A stretch of 64,000 nucleotides of DNA from an uncultured Flavobacteriales bacterium (GTDB taxonomy: Bacteria; Bacteroidota; Bacteroidia; Flavobacteriales_G; Salibacteraceae). This document shows, in pieces, positions 29,510 to 38,659 of the stretch. Every line of letters starts with the position of its first letter. Positions within the stretch are counted from its first letter, which is position 1. The notes below the pieces were generated by a model. That model was given only the letters and a program-made list of their open reading frames with translations, did not search any database and was not told where the DNA came from. Both the position numbers and the translations under genes were made by a program. The stretch is taken from the NCBI GenBank assembly GCA_943788725.1, contig CALSRJ010000004.1, positions 124,001-188,000 of the forward strand. Direction: 5' to 3'.

Positions 29510-30637
29510 CTATCGGATCACGTTTACTGAATCTCCATCCTTGATCGAGCGCGCACCTTTTTCAATCATCACAGCACCAGCGGTGAGTCCGGTGAGCACT
29601 ACCACTTCGTCGTTATAGGACATGCCCGTGGTGATTTCGGCCTTTTTCGCGGTTCCGTTTTCTAACAGATACACAAACGATTCGCCTGCAGGCGTCATTT
29701 GAACCAAGGATGTAGGAATGACCAAAGCACTGTCGTTGACGTAATCTCTGATGTTCAATTCTCCAAGCAAGTTTGGCTTCAGTGTTCCTTTCTTGTTATC
29801 CAGTTCCAAGCGCACTTTGAATGTGCGGTTGTTTGGATTGATGAACTCTCCCATTCTGGAGATGGTCGTATTATGCGTCTCATTGATGCTTGGAAACACA
29901 ACTTTTACCGAGTCTCCACCCTTGATTTTTCCGAGGTAACGTTCGGTCACATCTGACTTGATGTACACCTTGTCTGTATTCACAAGTCGCATTACGGGCA
30001 TTTGAGGAGCGGCCATTTCGCCTTCTTTGATGTTGATCTCATCGATTACGCCATTGAAAGGAGCGGTGATGACATACATATCGTTCTGGGCCATCAAGGT
30101 CTCCAAGTTTTGCTTGAGCGATTCATAGTTGTTCTTTGCTTCCAAGTATTGAATTTCAGATCCAACTTTTTGTTCCCACAATTTTTCCTGCTTCTTATAA
30201 ACAGTCTCTACCAAAGTGAGCCTTGATTGCAATTCCTGAATTTGTTGAGTGACGATGCTGTTATCTAAGGTCAATAGCTTTTGACCTTTGGTGACCTTTT
30301 TTCCTTCGGCAACCCAAATTGCTGTGACTTTCCCTAGTGCCTCAGGAAAAAGCAATGCATTCTGGTCTGTTTCCACGGAGCCTTGAACGGTAAAGAAATG
30401 TTCGAAGCGTGAGGTGTTAACTTCAAGCGTGGTCACATTGGTGACACGCAACAGTTTGTTGGTGTCCAAAGCGTCGATCTTAGCTTCCAGCGCGTTGAGT
30501 TCGTCGGTCAATTCCGTCCGCATCGATTTGAGTGAATCCCGCGTCATCTTGAGTTTATCAAGGTCTTCTGAGCCGGATGGCTGTGAGCAAGCCGACAGCA
30601 CTAATGCTAAGGCGAACAATTGAATCAAAGGTCTCAT
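29510..30637 (-). CDS. RND efflux periplasmic adaptor (MFP) lipoprotein
   Basis: ATG at 30637 gives 375 aa, starting MRPLIQLFALALVLSAC with a lipobox at Cys17. An in-frame ATG at 30670, two bases after the tolC stop region, would add 11 residues, so the start is not certain. A helical hairpin (residues ~20-50 and ~115-165) and the lipoyl half-motifs (GKVTAIWVAEGKKVTKGQ; FNGVIDEINIKEGEMA) are typical of HlyD/AcrA adaptors. The beta-barrel and membrane-proximal domains follow (VKVVFPSINET, LGELNIRDYVNDSALVIPTS). It links the RND pump to the outer-membrane TolC. Confidence 0.9.
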   Translation of the reverse strand: MRPLIQLFALALVLSACSQPSGSEDLDKLKMTRDSLKSMRTELTDELNALEAKIDALDTNKLLRVTNVTTLEVNTSRFEHFFTVQGSVETDQNALLFPEALGKVTAIWVAEGKKVTKGQKLLTLDNSIVTQQIQELQSRLTLVETVYKKQEKLWEQKVGSEIQYLEAKNNYESLKQNLETLMAQNDMYVITAPFNGVIDEINIKEGEMAAPQMPVMRLVNTDKVYIKSDVTERYLGKIKGGDSVKVVFPSINETHNTTISRMGEFINPNNRTFKVRLELDNKKGTLKPNLLGELNIRDYVNDSALVIPTSLVQMTPAGESFVYLLENGTAKKAEITTGMSYNDEVVVLTGLTAGAVMIEKGARSIKDGDSVNVIR

Positions 30638-30671
30638 CGTAGTTGTGTATCGTTGGTTTTTTGTTTTCATG

Positions 30672-32003
30672 TTACTGGATTCCTAGTGCTTTGTTCAAAG
30701 CGAGTTTGGCATTGAATACCTCTTGGGCAGTGCTGATGTATGTCGACAAGGTCTGGAGGTATTGTGATTCTGACTGTGTGTATTCAAGGCTAGAAGCAAC
30801 CCCCTCCTCGTACTTTTTCTCTGTGCTTATTTTGATGCGCTCAGCCAGCTTTAGGTTATCATCTACCAGCTGGAGGTTCTCAGATGCGCTCATGTAATCT
30901 CGTCGGGCATTCATAGCTTGCAATTGAAGATTTTGCATCACCATTTGCTTTTGACTTTGGGTCTTTTCCAACTCTAGTTTTGCCTGCTTGGTTTGATAGT
31001 AGCGCATTCCAGAACTAAAAATCGGCACGTTCAGCTGAAGCCCGAGAATGGTTGTCGGATAGAAATCATTGCTGAATAATTTCCCAAAGTCTTGTCCAAA
31101 TCCGTTCTGGCTATGCGTAAAGAATCCGGCTACCTGTGGGAAGTATTTGGCGCGTTGATTGGCCAAGGAGAGCTTTGACAGCTCCTCCCCTTGATCTACA
31201 GTCCGAAAATCGATGTGCCGTTCCAATGCGAACTGTGGATCCAAGGCCGCTCCCTCAGCGGGGTCTCCAAGGAGCACCTCGAAGCTGTCCGTGAGTTCGA
31301 TTGCCTGATCCACCGGAACTCCCATTTGAAATTTAAGCAAGTTCATTAGGTTGTCCTTCTGTCGAGTCGCCATGTCAATCTGGTACGTCAGGTTGGATTG
31401 AGCTAGCTTCATCTGATCCGCGTCTTGCTGTTCCATGAAACCTAATTCAGCCATGGCTTTCGCATCCCTTGCGCTTTTCTCCATGTTTGCCATGTTCTTT
31501 TCAAGTGACGCCAAAGACTCATTGAGTGCGATTACCGCGAAATAGAGTTGTGACACTTGCTCTCTAACTTCGATTTGAGTTCGCTCCCTGCCCAATAGGG
31601 TGTAGTTGAGATATGCTTTAGAGGCGCGCAATCCGACGAAGTATGAACCGTCGAAGATGAGCTGAGATGCGGTTAGCCCCGCACTGGTTGAGTACGGCAA
31701 TCCGAATTGGAGCGGAACGAGAATGTCTGCTGGCGCGGAGGGTTCAAAAACATTCGCAGGAGCCACTTGCGTGGGGATGTCGGCGAAATAGTTGAATGTC
31801 GCCTCGCCAGAAACCTGTGGTAGGCCAATGGCGGTAGTTTCTCTGACTTTGGCGCGCGAGATCTCGACGTCTATGTCTGCTTGCTTGACCTGTTCGTTGT
31901 TCTTGAGAGCGGAAACTACCGCTTCGTCAAGGGTATAGGTCGACTGGGCCAAACTGTGGAGCGAAAAGGCGCTCAACAGCAGGATCATCAGTTGGTTTTT
32001 CAT
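30672..32003 (-). CDS. TolC-family outer-membrane efflux protein
   Basis: 443 aa with signal MKNQLMILLLSAFSLHSLAQ. Two repeats of the OEP fold are visible: the first around ALKNNEQVKQADIDVEISRA and the second around SLANQRAKYFPQVAGFFTHS. GLQLNVPIFSSGMRYYQTKQ begins the second beta-strand and coil pair, and YEEGVASSLEYTQSESQYLQ the last helix. It forms the trimeric outer-membrane channel of the pump. The gene starts 3 bp after the TetR gene stop. Confidence 0.92.
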   Translation of the reverse strand: MKNQLMILLLSAFSLHSLAQSTYTLDEAVVSALKNNEQVKQADIDVEISRAKVRETTAIGLPQVSGEATFNYFADIPTQVAPANVFEPSAPADILVPLQFGLPYSTSAGLTASQLIFDGSYFVGLRASKAYLNYTLLGRERTQIEVREQVSQLYFAVIALNESLASLEKNMANMEKSARDAKAMAELGFMEQQDADQMKLAQSNLTYQIDMATRQKDNLMNLLKFQMGVPVDQAIELTDSFEVLLGDPAEGAALDPQFALERHIDFRTVDQGEELSKLSLANQRAKYFPQVAGFFTHSQNGFGQDFGKLFSNDFYPTTILGLQLNVPIFSSGMRYYQTKQAKLELEKTQSQKQMVMQNLQLQAMNARRDYMSASENLQLVDDNLKLAERIKISTEKKYEEGVASSLEYTQSESQYLQTLSTYISTAQEVFNAKLALNKALGIQ

Positions 32004-32006
32004 GGC

Positions 32007-32642
32007 TTATAATTCGATGTTTTCTTGTTTGACTTTGGCTTTTAAATAGTTCAATCCCGCTTCACTTGCGATGCCCCGTATATGGTAGCGCATCAGTTCC
32101 ATGTGGATGGTTTTGAAGTTATATCTGTCGGGAGGGAAGACCTCACCATCTGTGCACATGTCCATCTTGGCGGAGTACATCCTCGAAATGATGTAAGGAT
32201 CGATATTGGCCCTATAAAGACCCTGCATAATGCCTTGTTCGATGTTTTGTTGGATGCAATCCGCGATGAAGACCGTCCTAAACTCCTCGAATATGACCCA
32301 GGCTTCTGGATGGTACTTCTGCATGTCATAGTTGATCGAAGGATGGACCTGTCCAAACTTTTGACTGACGTCTTTGCTCAATTCAAAAAGCATGTCGATC
32401 GCATTCTCGAAGGTTTGGCACATCTGGTTGGCGAGCAGCATTTCGTGCTCTACGATCTGCTGCATAACCTTGATGACCAAATCATTCTTGTCAGAGACGT
32501 ATAGGTACAAAGTCTTCTTTGAAACCCCGAGCTGACGTGCAATGTCATCCATCGTCATGCTCTTGATTCCATTGCGCATAAACAGCTGCGCTGTCTTACC
32601 CAATAATTCCAAGCCTCGTTCGTCCATGGTGTCTTCTTTCAT
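32007..32642 (-). CDS. TetR/AcrR-family transcriptional regulator
   Basis: 211 aa. The N-terminal helix-turn-helix runs KTAQLFMRNGIKSMTMDD, IARQLGVSKKTLYLYVSDK and NDLV (residues ~16-56). The C-terminal ligand domain is unlike any named type. It is the first gene of the efflux operon and an inverted repeat sits just ahead of it, so repression of its own operon and induction by a pump substrate is the natural model, by analogy with AcrR. The effector is unknown. Confidence 0.92.
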   Translation of the reverse strand: MKEDTMDERGLELLGKTAQLFMRNGIKSMTMDDIARQLGVSKKTLYLYVSDKNDLVIKVMQQIVEHEMLLANQMCQTFENAIDMLFELSKDVSQKFGQVHPSINYDMQKYHPEAWVIFEEFRTVFIADCIQQNIEQGIMQGLYRANIDPYIISRMYSAKMDMCTDGEVFPPDRYNFKTIHMELMRYHIRGIASEAGLNYLKAKVKQENIEL

Positions 32643-32650
32643 TCGGGCGG

Positions 32651-32708
32651 CGAATGTATATACAATTGCAACATTGGAAACAAAAAACTAAAAAAATGTT
32701 TCCAATGT
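32651..32708 (-). promoter_or_regulatory. Candidate TetR operator and promoter of the efflux operon
   Basis: ACATTGGAAACA (32671-32682) and its exact complement TGTTTCCAATGT (32697-32708) flank an A-rich 14-base spacer. On the minus strand TTTG at 32684-32681 overlaps the left arm, and TACATTCG (32658-32651) resembles the -7 element 22 bases further on. A repressor bound here would block the promoter of the tetR-led operon. asnS lies divergently at 32849. Confidence 0.6.
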
Positions 32709-32848
32709 GTTGAATGGTTCTCATCTTGGATGACTGGTCGATAATTTCAAGCATCAATACCTCACTGATTACCTCAAACAATTCACGGAGAGGATCGTTC
32801 ATTCGCGCTTTGTTTGTTCTTTTGCACCTCTGTAAAACAGCACACTAG

Positions 32849-34270
32849 ATGGACATTAAGCAAATTGTAGCCACCGAACCAACGGGTGAGCCGTTGGAGA
32901 TCAAAGGTTGGGTTCGAACCTTCCGAAGCAACCGTTTCATTGCATTGAACGACGGGTCTACTGCTAAGAACCTGCAGGTGGTCGTGGATTTTGAACGCGA
33001 GGACGAATCCTTGCTTCGGCGCATCACCACCGGCGCATGCCTGCGCATCAAAGGAGATTTGGTGGAGTCTCAAGGCAAGGGACAGAAGGTAGAGCTGATG
33101 GCCACGGAGATCGAAATACTTGGCGATGCGGATGCTGAGGAGTACCCGTTGCAGCCAAAGAAGCACTCGATGGAGTTCTTGAGAGAAAATGCTCATTTGC
33201 GCCCACGTACTCAAACATTCGGAGCGGTCTTTCGCTTGCGACACGCATTGCAATTTGCCATACACAAGTATTTCAATGACAACGGATTCTTCATGGTGCA
33301 CACACCGATCATCACCGGGTCGGATGCTGAAGGTGCGGGTGAAATGTTTCGCGTTTCTACCCTCGACCCAAAGAAGCCACCCTTGAACGATCAAGGCGAT
33401 TTAAATTGGAAAGAAGACTTTTTCGGGAAGGAAACCAACTTGACTGTGTCGGGCCAATTGGAGGCTGAACTCTTTGCACTAGGGCTCGGAAAAGTCTACA
33501 CATTCGGACCCACTTTTCGTGCTGAGAACTCTAATACCACCCGCCACCTCGCCGAATTCTGGATGATAGAGCCGGAGGTAGCGTTTAACGATTTGTTTGA
33601 CAACATGGAATTGGCAGAAGATTGCCTGAAGTACGTCATTCGTTACGTCATGGATAATTGTAAGGATGATCTACAATTGCTCCACGACCGTCAGCAGGAA
33701 GAAGAAAAGAGTTTGCCCCAGGACAAGCGGGCGATGCCGCTCTTGGAGAAATTGGCGTTTGCGGCCGACAATGAATTTGTGCGCTGCAGCTATACCGAAG
33801 CCATTGACATCCTCCGAAATTCTAAGCCCAACAAGAAGAAGAAATTCAACTACATCATCGATGAGTGGGGTGCGGACCTTCAGAGCGAACACGAGCGATT
33901 CCTGGTTGAAAAGCACTTTGGCAAGCCAGTGATTCTCTACGACTATCCGGCGAATATCAAAGCATTTTACATGCGACTCAACGAGGATGGAAAGACCGTA
34001 CGCGCTATGGACATTCTCTTCCCAGGCATTGGAGAAATCGTTGGCGGCTCTCAGAGAGAAGAACGTTACGACGTCCTCAAGCAAAAGATCGAAGATTGTG
34101 GTATTGAAGAAGAATCCTTGTGGTGGTACCTCCAAACCCGAAAGTTCGGAACGTGCGTGCACAGCGGATTTGGATTGGGTTTTGAACGCTTGATGAACTT
34201 CATAACGGGGATGACGAATATCCGAGATGTGATCCCGTTTCCAAGGACACCAAAAAATGCGGAGTTCTAA
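32849..34270 (+). CDS. asnS: Asparaginyl-tRNA synthetase
   Basis: 473 aa, usual length. An OB-fold anticodon-binding domain comes first ([20 protein letters not shown], residues ~14-33), then the class IIb catalytic domain. [56 protein letters not shown] (motif 2) and [16 protein letters not shown] (motif 3) are clear. It is AsnS rather than AspS because of the SGQLEAE and [12 protein letters not shown] pattern. It is followed 88 bp later by rpoN, on the same strand. Confidence 0.95.
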   Translation: MDIKQIVATEPTGEPLEIKGWVRTFRSNRFIALNDGSTAKNLQVVVDFEREDESLLRRITTGACLRIKGDLVESQGKGQKVELMATEIEILGDADAEEYPLQPKKHSMEFLRENAHLRPRTQTFGAVFRLRHALQFAIHKYFNDNGFFMVHTPIITGSDAEGAGEMFRVSTLDPKKPPLNDQGDLNWKEDFFGKETNLTVSGQLEAELFALGLGKVYTFGPTFRAENSNTTRHLAEFWMIEPEVAFNDLFDNMELAEDCLKYVIRYVMDNCKDDLQLLHDRQQEEEKSLPQDKRAMPLLEKLAFAADNEFVRCSYTEAIDILRNSKPNKKKKFNYIIDEWGADLQSEHERFLVEKHFGKPVILYDYPANIKAFYMRLNEDGKTVRAMDILFPGIGEIVGGSQREERYDVLKQKIEDCGIEEESLWWYLQTRKFGTCVHSGFGLGFERLMNFITGMTNIRDVIPFPRTPKNAEF

Positions 34271-34357
34271 CGGTTTCTTTTTCTCAAATTTGAAGGGTAA
34301 TAGATTCGACCATCCGCACTGAAGGATGACCCGTTCAACCCGTTGCGCCCATAGATC

Positions 34358-35818
34358 ATGGCACTGAAGCAGTCCTTACAACAGAAGCTCCTACAAAAGC
34401 TAAGTCCGCAGCAGATTCAGCTGATGAAGATGCTTCAGCTACCTACAATTGCATTGGAAGCGCGGATCAAGGAAGAGATTGAATCGAATCTGGCCTTGGA
34501 AGAGGGGAAGGAAGATAAGGACGAAGACTACGATGATAATCAGGAGGATGACTACGGCGACGAGATCAGTGACGCGGAGAAAGAATTCGACTTTAGCGAT
34601 TACATGGACGACGATGATACGCCAGAGTATCGCTACCAGGCCAACAATTATTCCTCGGATGACGAGGAGAAGACCCTTCCGATTGGCATTGCCACCACCT
34701 TTCATGAACGACTGCTCGATCAATTGCACTTGCGATCGATGACCGAACACGAATACCTCATCTGTGAGCACTTGATTGGAAGCTTGGATGATAGTGGCTA
34801 CTTGCGGCGAGAACTCATTGCTGTGGTGGATGACCTTGCCTTTTCTCAAGGCATCATGACCAGAGAAGCGGAGGTAGAGCGACTGCTGACCACCGTTGTC
34901 CAAGACCTTGAGCCGGCTGGGGTAGGTGCCAGGGATTTACAAGAATGCCTGTTGGTTCAGATGCGGAGGCAAGAGCATACGGTTACGGTGAGGACCGCAC
35001 TGGAAATCCTTGAAAACAATTATACTGCCTTTGTCAAGAAGCACTACGACAAGATTACCCACAAGCTGGAGATCAGTGACGGGGACCTGCGCGATGCGAT
35101 TGAAGAGATTACCCATCTCAATCCAAAGCCGGGGGGCTCGTTAAACGAATCTTCCAGGCCAGTAGAACAAGTAATTCCGGACTTCACCTTGGTGCACGAG
35201 GGAGATAAAATCCAGGTGCTGCTCAACGGACGAAATGCCCCTGAGCTTCGACTTTCGAGGAAGTATTCAGACATGCTCGAAGAATTTTCCCAGATCAAGG
35301 GCGAGCCCAACAAGGCCCAGAAAGAAGCCATGATGTTTGTCAAGCAGAAACTCGACAGCGCCAAGTGGTTTGTAGACGCGATCAAGCAGCGCCAAAGCAC
35401 CCTGATTCGAACGATGGAAGCCATTGTAATGTACCAAAGGCCTTATTTCGAAACGGGCGATGAAACCAAACTAAAGCCGATGATCCTCAAGGACATTGCG
35501 GAGATTGTTCGTATGGACATCAGCACGATCAGTCGCGTTTCTAATAGTAAATATGTGCAGTCTTCCTATGGCACACACCCGCTGAAGTATTTCTTCTCCG
35601 AATCACTTACGAATGATGAGGGAGAGGAGGTTAGTACACGTGAAGTCAAAAAGATATTGGAAGAGTTAATAGGGGCGGAGGATAAGCAAAAGCCACTCAC
35701 CGATGAGCGTCTAGCTAAGGATTTAAAGGCAAAAGGATATAATATTGCGCGCCGGACGGTCGCAAAATATCGAGAACAATTGGACATTCCAGTGGCCCGA
35801 CTGCGTAAGGAACTATGA
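34358..35818 (+). CDS. rpoN: RNA polymerase sigma-54 factor RpoN
   Basis: 486 aa. Region I is glutamine-rich (QSLQQKLLQKLSPQQIQLMK, residues ~4-23, then MLQLPTIALEARIKEE). Region II is an acidic stretch (residues ~47-100, Asp/Glu-rich). The core-binding and HTH regions follow. The RpoN box is present as ARRTVAKYRE near residue 470. It needs enhancer-binding AAA+ activators, and none is encoded in this window. The last four bases overlap the next gene (ATGA). Confidence 0.95.
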   Translation: MALKQSLQQKLLQKLSPQQIQLMKMLQLPTIALEARIKEEIESNLALEEGKEDKDEDYDDNQEDDYGDEISDAEKEFDFSDYMDDDDTPEYRYQANNYSSDDEEKTLPIGIATTFHERLLDQLHLRSMTEHEYLICEHLIGSLDDSGYLRRELIAVVDDLAFSQGIMTREAEVERLLTTVVQDLEPAGVGARDLQECLLVQMRRQEHTVTVRTALEILENNYTAFVKKHYDKITHKLEISDGDLRDAIEEITHLNPKPGGSLNESSRPVEQVIPDFTLVHEGDKIQVLLNGRNAPELRLSRKYSDMLEEFSQIKGEPNKAQKEAMMFVKQKLDSAKWFVDAIKQRQSTLIRTMEAIVMYQRPYFETGDETKLKPMILKDIAEIVRMDISTISRVSNSKYVQSSYGTHPLKYFFSESLTNDEGEEVSTREVKKILEELIGAEDKQKPLTDERLAKDLKAKGYNIARRTVAKYREQLDIPVARLRKEL

Positions 35819-36429
35819 GGAAAGCTGCTCTTATTACATCCTATGTGTTTCATCCGATCTTTCTGCCAACGGCGGGTTTGATGTTCGTTTTTAGCTTGAA
35901 TACCTACATCGCGCAAACCACACCGCTGCCCAAGCAGTTCTTTGTGATCGTTTGGATCTTCATCAACACCGTCGTTATTCCATTGTTGTTTACGCTCTTC
36001 TTGAGGTGGCGAAACCTCGTAGACTCCATACAGCTCCACTCGAGAAAGGACCGACCGGTACCATTCGCATTTGCGATGATCTTGTATTTCATGAATTATT
36101 ACCTCATGCGTGACGTGCCGCTGCCTGAGATCTTATACTCGATCTTTTTCGGTAGCAGCTTGGCCGTTTCTGTTGCTTTCGCCTTTACTTTCTTCACCAA
36201 GATCAGCATACACATGATCGGAATGGGAGGCTTGACTGCCGCACTTTATGGAATCGGTCAGACTTACGACCTTCCAATTATTGGCTTGATCATGATGAGT
36301 ATCATCGCTAGTGGCTTGGTAGGCAGCGCACGCTACATTTTGGAGTCACATGATTTGCGACAGATCTATCTTGGATGGGGAACGGGATTCTTGGCGGTGT
36401 ACCTGCCGCTGATGTTCAATTGGGGTTGA
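35815..36429 (+). CDS. Multi-pass membrane protein, possibly PAP2-like
   Basis: 204 aa with six or seven hydrophobic segments (ALITSYVFHPIFLPTAGLMF; FVIVWIFINTVVIPLLFTLF and later ones). SIQLHSRKDRPVPF sits in a loop near residues 70-83 and recalls K...RP of lipid phosphatases. GSARYILESHDLRQIYLGWG near the end recalls the third PAP2 motif (SR..H.D...G). The SGH motif is not obvious, so activity is doubtful. The start overlaps rpoN by 4 bp, so co-translation is likely. Confidence 0.7.
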   Translation: MRKAALITSYVFHPIFLPTAGLMFVFSLNTYIAQTTPLPKQFFVIVWIFINTVVIPLLFTLFLRWRNLVDSIQLHSRKDRPVPFAFAMILYFMNYYLMRDVPLPEILYSIFFGSSLAVSVAFAFTFFTKISIHMIGMGGLTAALYGIGQTYDLPIIGLIMMSIIASGLVGSARYILESHDLRQIYLGWGTGFLAVYLPLMFNWG

Positions 36430-36432
36430 GCC

Positions 36433-36834
36433 CTACATCTTCTGAATTTCGAGAAACTGCACCCCCCACTCTAAAGGATGGATATCGTTGCGCGTGAAGA
36501 TGATCATGCCCATGTTCAAGTAAAAGTGCGCAAAGATGAATTGATCCAGTTGGAGGCTATACTGCGGGCCGATATCACCCATTTGACGGTCGATGTTCAA
36601 GACCATTTTCTCCCGGAACAATTCACGTATATCAACGTTGCCAGTCTCTACGGTAACCGTGCTTGCCGCCAAATCAACGGTGATTGTGCAGGGTTCCACA
36701 GTGGAGGTTTCGATCTTCTCCCCTTTTTTATTGATGTTCACCTGAGAGGTTTGAAAGCGATGAACGCTGTCTTGGGCGCTCAACGTTAACATGCAAAGGG
36801 AAAGAATGAAGCTTGCTAAAACTTTCATGGCCAT
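36433..36834 (-). CDS. Secreted protein of unknown function
   Basis: 133 aa. MAMKVLASFILSLCMLTLSA is a signal peptide; a second in-frame ATG at 36828 gives MKVLASF as an alternative start. The mature part is beta-rich (STVEPCTITVDLAASTVTVE; YSLQLDQFIFAHFYLNMGMI). No family is recognised. It is convergent with the membrane-protein gene at 35815, with a 3-bp gap. Confidence 0.62.
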   Translation of the reverse strand: MAMKVLASFILSLCMLTLSAQDSVHRFQTSQVNINKKGEKIETSTVEPCTITVDLAASTVTVETGNVDIRELFREKMVLNIDRQMGDIGPQYSLQLDQFIFAHFYLNMGMIIFTRNDIHPLEWGVQFLEIQKM

Positions 36835-36874
36835 TTAGTCTAGGCACTCAAAGATAGCTACTTCCCCTTGACGC

Positions 36875-37579
36875 TCAGCGGAAGGCAGGCGATTTGAGCT
36901 TCGTGCGCTCGTAGAAGATGGTCGCGATAAAGAGATAACTCAATAAGTACATCGAGTCTTCAGCAGGGATACTGAATATGCGTAAACCCATATTTTCCAA
37001 GTCGTTATACCAAACAATGGGCTCTTCGGTAAACGCTCCAGTGAGCCAGCCATTCATCACTAGGAAGGGGACCAATGCGACGAAATAGCCCGCGTAGAAC
37101 CGACCCATCCACCGAAAGCGAAAGACAAAAAACTGAAGCGACATAAGGAAAGTTGTGAGAAAGAAGCTTGCGCTGGTATAGAGCCTCGGATAGAAATAGA
37201 CCCCAAGGAACAAGGTACACAGCAAGAAGAAGAACGTGATCATTTGGTGATGATCGTACAAGGGGTCCTTTTTGATGAAGTGGTTGAGGACCTCATAAAT
37301 GAATAAGCATGCAAAGGGCACGGTCAGGAAGAAGTTGTACTCTTCTAAAGGCAAACGCCCCAGGTAGATCCCGATAAGATAGCGTTCATTAAAACCCCAA
37401 ACCCCCAAAGCTGTGAAGAGTTCATCCCAAGCCAGGTAGATGGCTCCAGCCACTGCAATGCCGGTCAAGATCGCCCGCCAATTACGTAGGAATCGAATCC
37501 TTCGCTCATAACTCTGAGCGAGAGGATATGCTATGGTAAGCACGTTGATCAGAAGGTAGTGGTAGTGGTCTGGAATCAT
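36875..37579 (-). CDS. Lycopene beta-cyclase, fused CrtYc-CrtYd type
   Basis: 234 aa membrane enzyme that cyclises an end of lycopene-type carotenoids to a beta ring. Two repeats are visible: the first with AWDELFTALGVWGFNERYL and LPLEEYNFFLTVPF (residues ~47-95), the second with FTEEPIVWYNDLENMGLR and IPAEDSMYLLSYLF (~190-220). The PxEE and PAED acidic motifs are those of heterodimeric CrtYc/Yd cyclases. Its ATG overlaps the crtZ stop by 4 bp. It is the last gene of the carotenoid operon. Confidence 0.88.
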   Translation of the reverse strand: MIPDHYHYLLINVLTIAYPLAQSYERRIRFLRNWRAILTGIAVAGAIYLAWDELFTALGVWGFNERYLIGIYLGRLPLEEYNFFLTVPFACLFIYEVLNHFIKKDPLYDHHQMITFFFLLCTLFLGVYFYPRLYTSASFFLTTFLMSLQFFVFRFRWMGRFYAGYFVALVPFLVMNGWLTGAFTEEPIVWYNDLENMGLRIFSIPAEDSMYLLSYLFIATIFYERTKLKSPAFR

Positions 37580-38037
37580 CGGGAGCGCATCGCCTCTTTA
37601 AAATATTTCACCGGTACTATGAGCATGCCAAAGCATTCTCCTTCCTCCTTCCCTAAGTGCTTATGGTGCACTTTGTGGGCTTTTCGGATGGCTCTAAAAT
37701 AGAGGTTATCTGTTCGCTTGAACCATGGAAGTCGCTGATGGATGAATACGTCATGCACCAAAAAGTAGGCGAGGCCGTAGAGGGCGATGCCTAAGCCTAC
37801 CCAAACCCGCCAATCGTTTCCGGCCATCATGCCGGTCATGATAAACAGCCAACTTGGAACCGCGAAAATCAGAAAGAAGACGTCATTCTTTTCGAAGAAG
37901 CCCGGCTTGTGCTGGTGATGGTCACGGTGGAAATACCAACCTAGGCCGTGCATCACATATTTATGCATCGACCAAGCCATGAACTCCATAAAGAAGAACG
38001 TACCAGCAACGATGGAAATTTGGATCAACAATGTCAT
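37576..38037 (-). CDS. crtZ: Beta-carotene hydroxylase CrtZ
   Basis: ATG at 38037 gives 153 aa; the open frame to 38208 is only extension. The membrane di-iron His clusters are clear: HKYVMHG, HRDHHQHK, VHDVFIHQR and HKVHHKHLG. The enzyme adds a 3-hydroxyl to the beta-ionone ring. It overlaps both neighbours by four bases (ATGA), showing strong coupling in the operon crtI/crtD, cruF, crtZ, crtY. Confidence 0.93.
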   Translation of the reverse strand: MTLLIQISIVAGTFFFMEFMAWSMHKYVMHGLGWYFHRDHHQHKPGFFEKNDVFFLIFAVPSWLFIMTGMMAGNDWRVWVGLGIALYGLAYFLVHDVFIHQRLPWFKRTDNLYFRAIRKAHKVHHKHLGKEEGECFGMLIVPVKYFKEAMRSR

Positions 38038-38654
38038 GGTATTAGATTGACGATTCCGAAGAAAACCAATTCGGTGGCATAAACAGCAGAGGCTATGGTA
38101 GTGTTCAAACGAAGCTTTCCATATTGCCAAAGGAGCGAGATCAGCAATGCACTTCCAAACCAACCCACGTAATTCATCAAAGGGGGCACTCCTCCTACCC
38201 AAATCCAAAAATCAAAGCGGATGGCAACGGGCTCGATCAAGTAGTCCAATACCACCATTAAACCGGCGGCCACCAAGGCCTGAGCCCAAGGTGTCATGGC
38301 AAACTTTCTAGCCATCGCATTGGCGCCGTACAGGAGGATCAGCCAATTCACCCCGATGATCAGTGGGGTCGACCATAGCTTCAATCCCAATACCTCCCCA
38401 TAAGAATATGCTCCAAACGGAAACCCTGTGTGAACGCCGACCACTTCGATCAGAAAGCCCAAGCCTATTGTTAACCAAAGAATCCAACCGCGTTTCCAAT
38501 CTACATGGTTGACTAAGACAATGGCCAAGGTGAGCAATAGATTGATCGGCGTAAGTCGGAGAAATTGATCCGGATCACCCAGCAGGATGCCGGCTATGCC
38601 CACAGCATGAAAGATGATCAGAACCGCGATCGATATGTTTTGTCTGCTTTTCAT
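38034..38654 (-). CDS. CruF-family carotenoid 1,2-hydratase
   Basis: ATG at 38654 gives 206 aa; an in-frame TTG at 38663 would add three residues and overlap the desaturase stop. Seven membrane segments are likely. LIEVVGVHTGFPFGAYSYGE near residues 65-84 and MVVLDYLIEPVAIRFDFW are conserved in the CruF/DUF422 family, whose members add water to the psi end of linear or monocyclic carotenoids. It overlaps crtZ by 4 bp. The presence of a hydratase points to a monocyclic product such as saproxanthin or myxol (inference). Confidence 0.83.
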   Translation of the reverse strand: MKSRQNISIAVLIIFHAVGIAGILLGDPDQFLRLTPINLLLTLAIVLVNHVDWKRGWILWLTIGLGFLIEVVGVHTGFPFGAYSYGEVLGLKLWSTPLIIGVNWLILLYGANAMARKFAMTPWAQALVAAGLMVVLDYLIEPVAIRFDFWIWVGGVPPLMNYVGWFGSALLISLLWQYGKLRLNTTIASAVYATELVFFGIVNLIP

Positions 38655-38659
38655 CCCAA

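Noticed and set aside
26202-29530. Plus-strand open frames across the RND operon (up to 219 aa)
   Set aside because: They are shadow frames of the RND gene with no domains and biased composition.
32783-33394. A 203-aa minus-strand frame over the start of asnS
   Set aside because: It lies antisense to the well-conserved N-terminal part of asnS, and shows no homology.
37576-38208. crtZ extended to 38208 (210 aa)
   Set aside because: The extra N-terminus overlaps cruF in another frame and lacks CrtZ features; ATG at 38037 fits the family and the 4-bp overlap.
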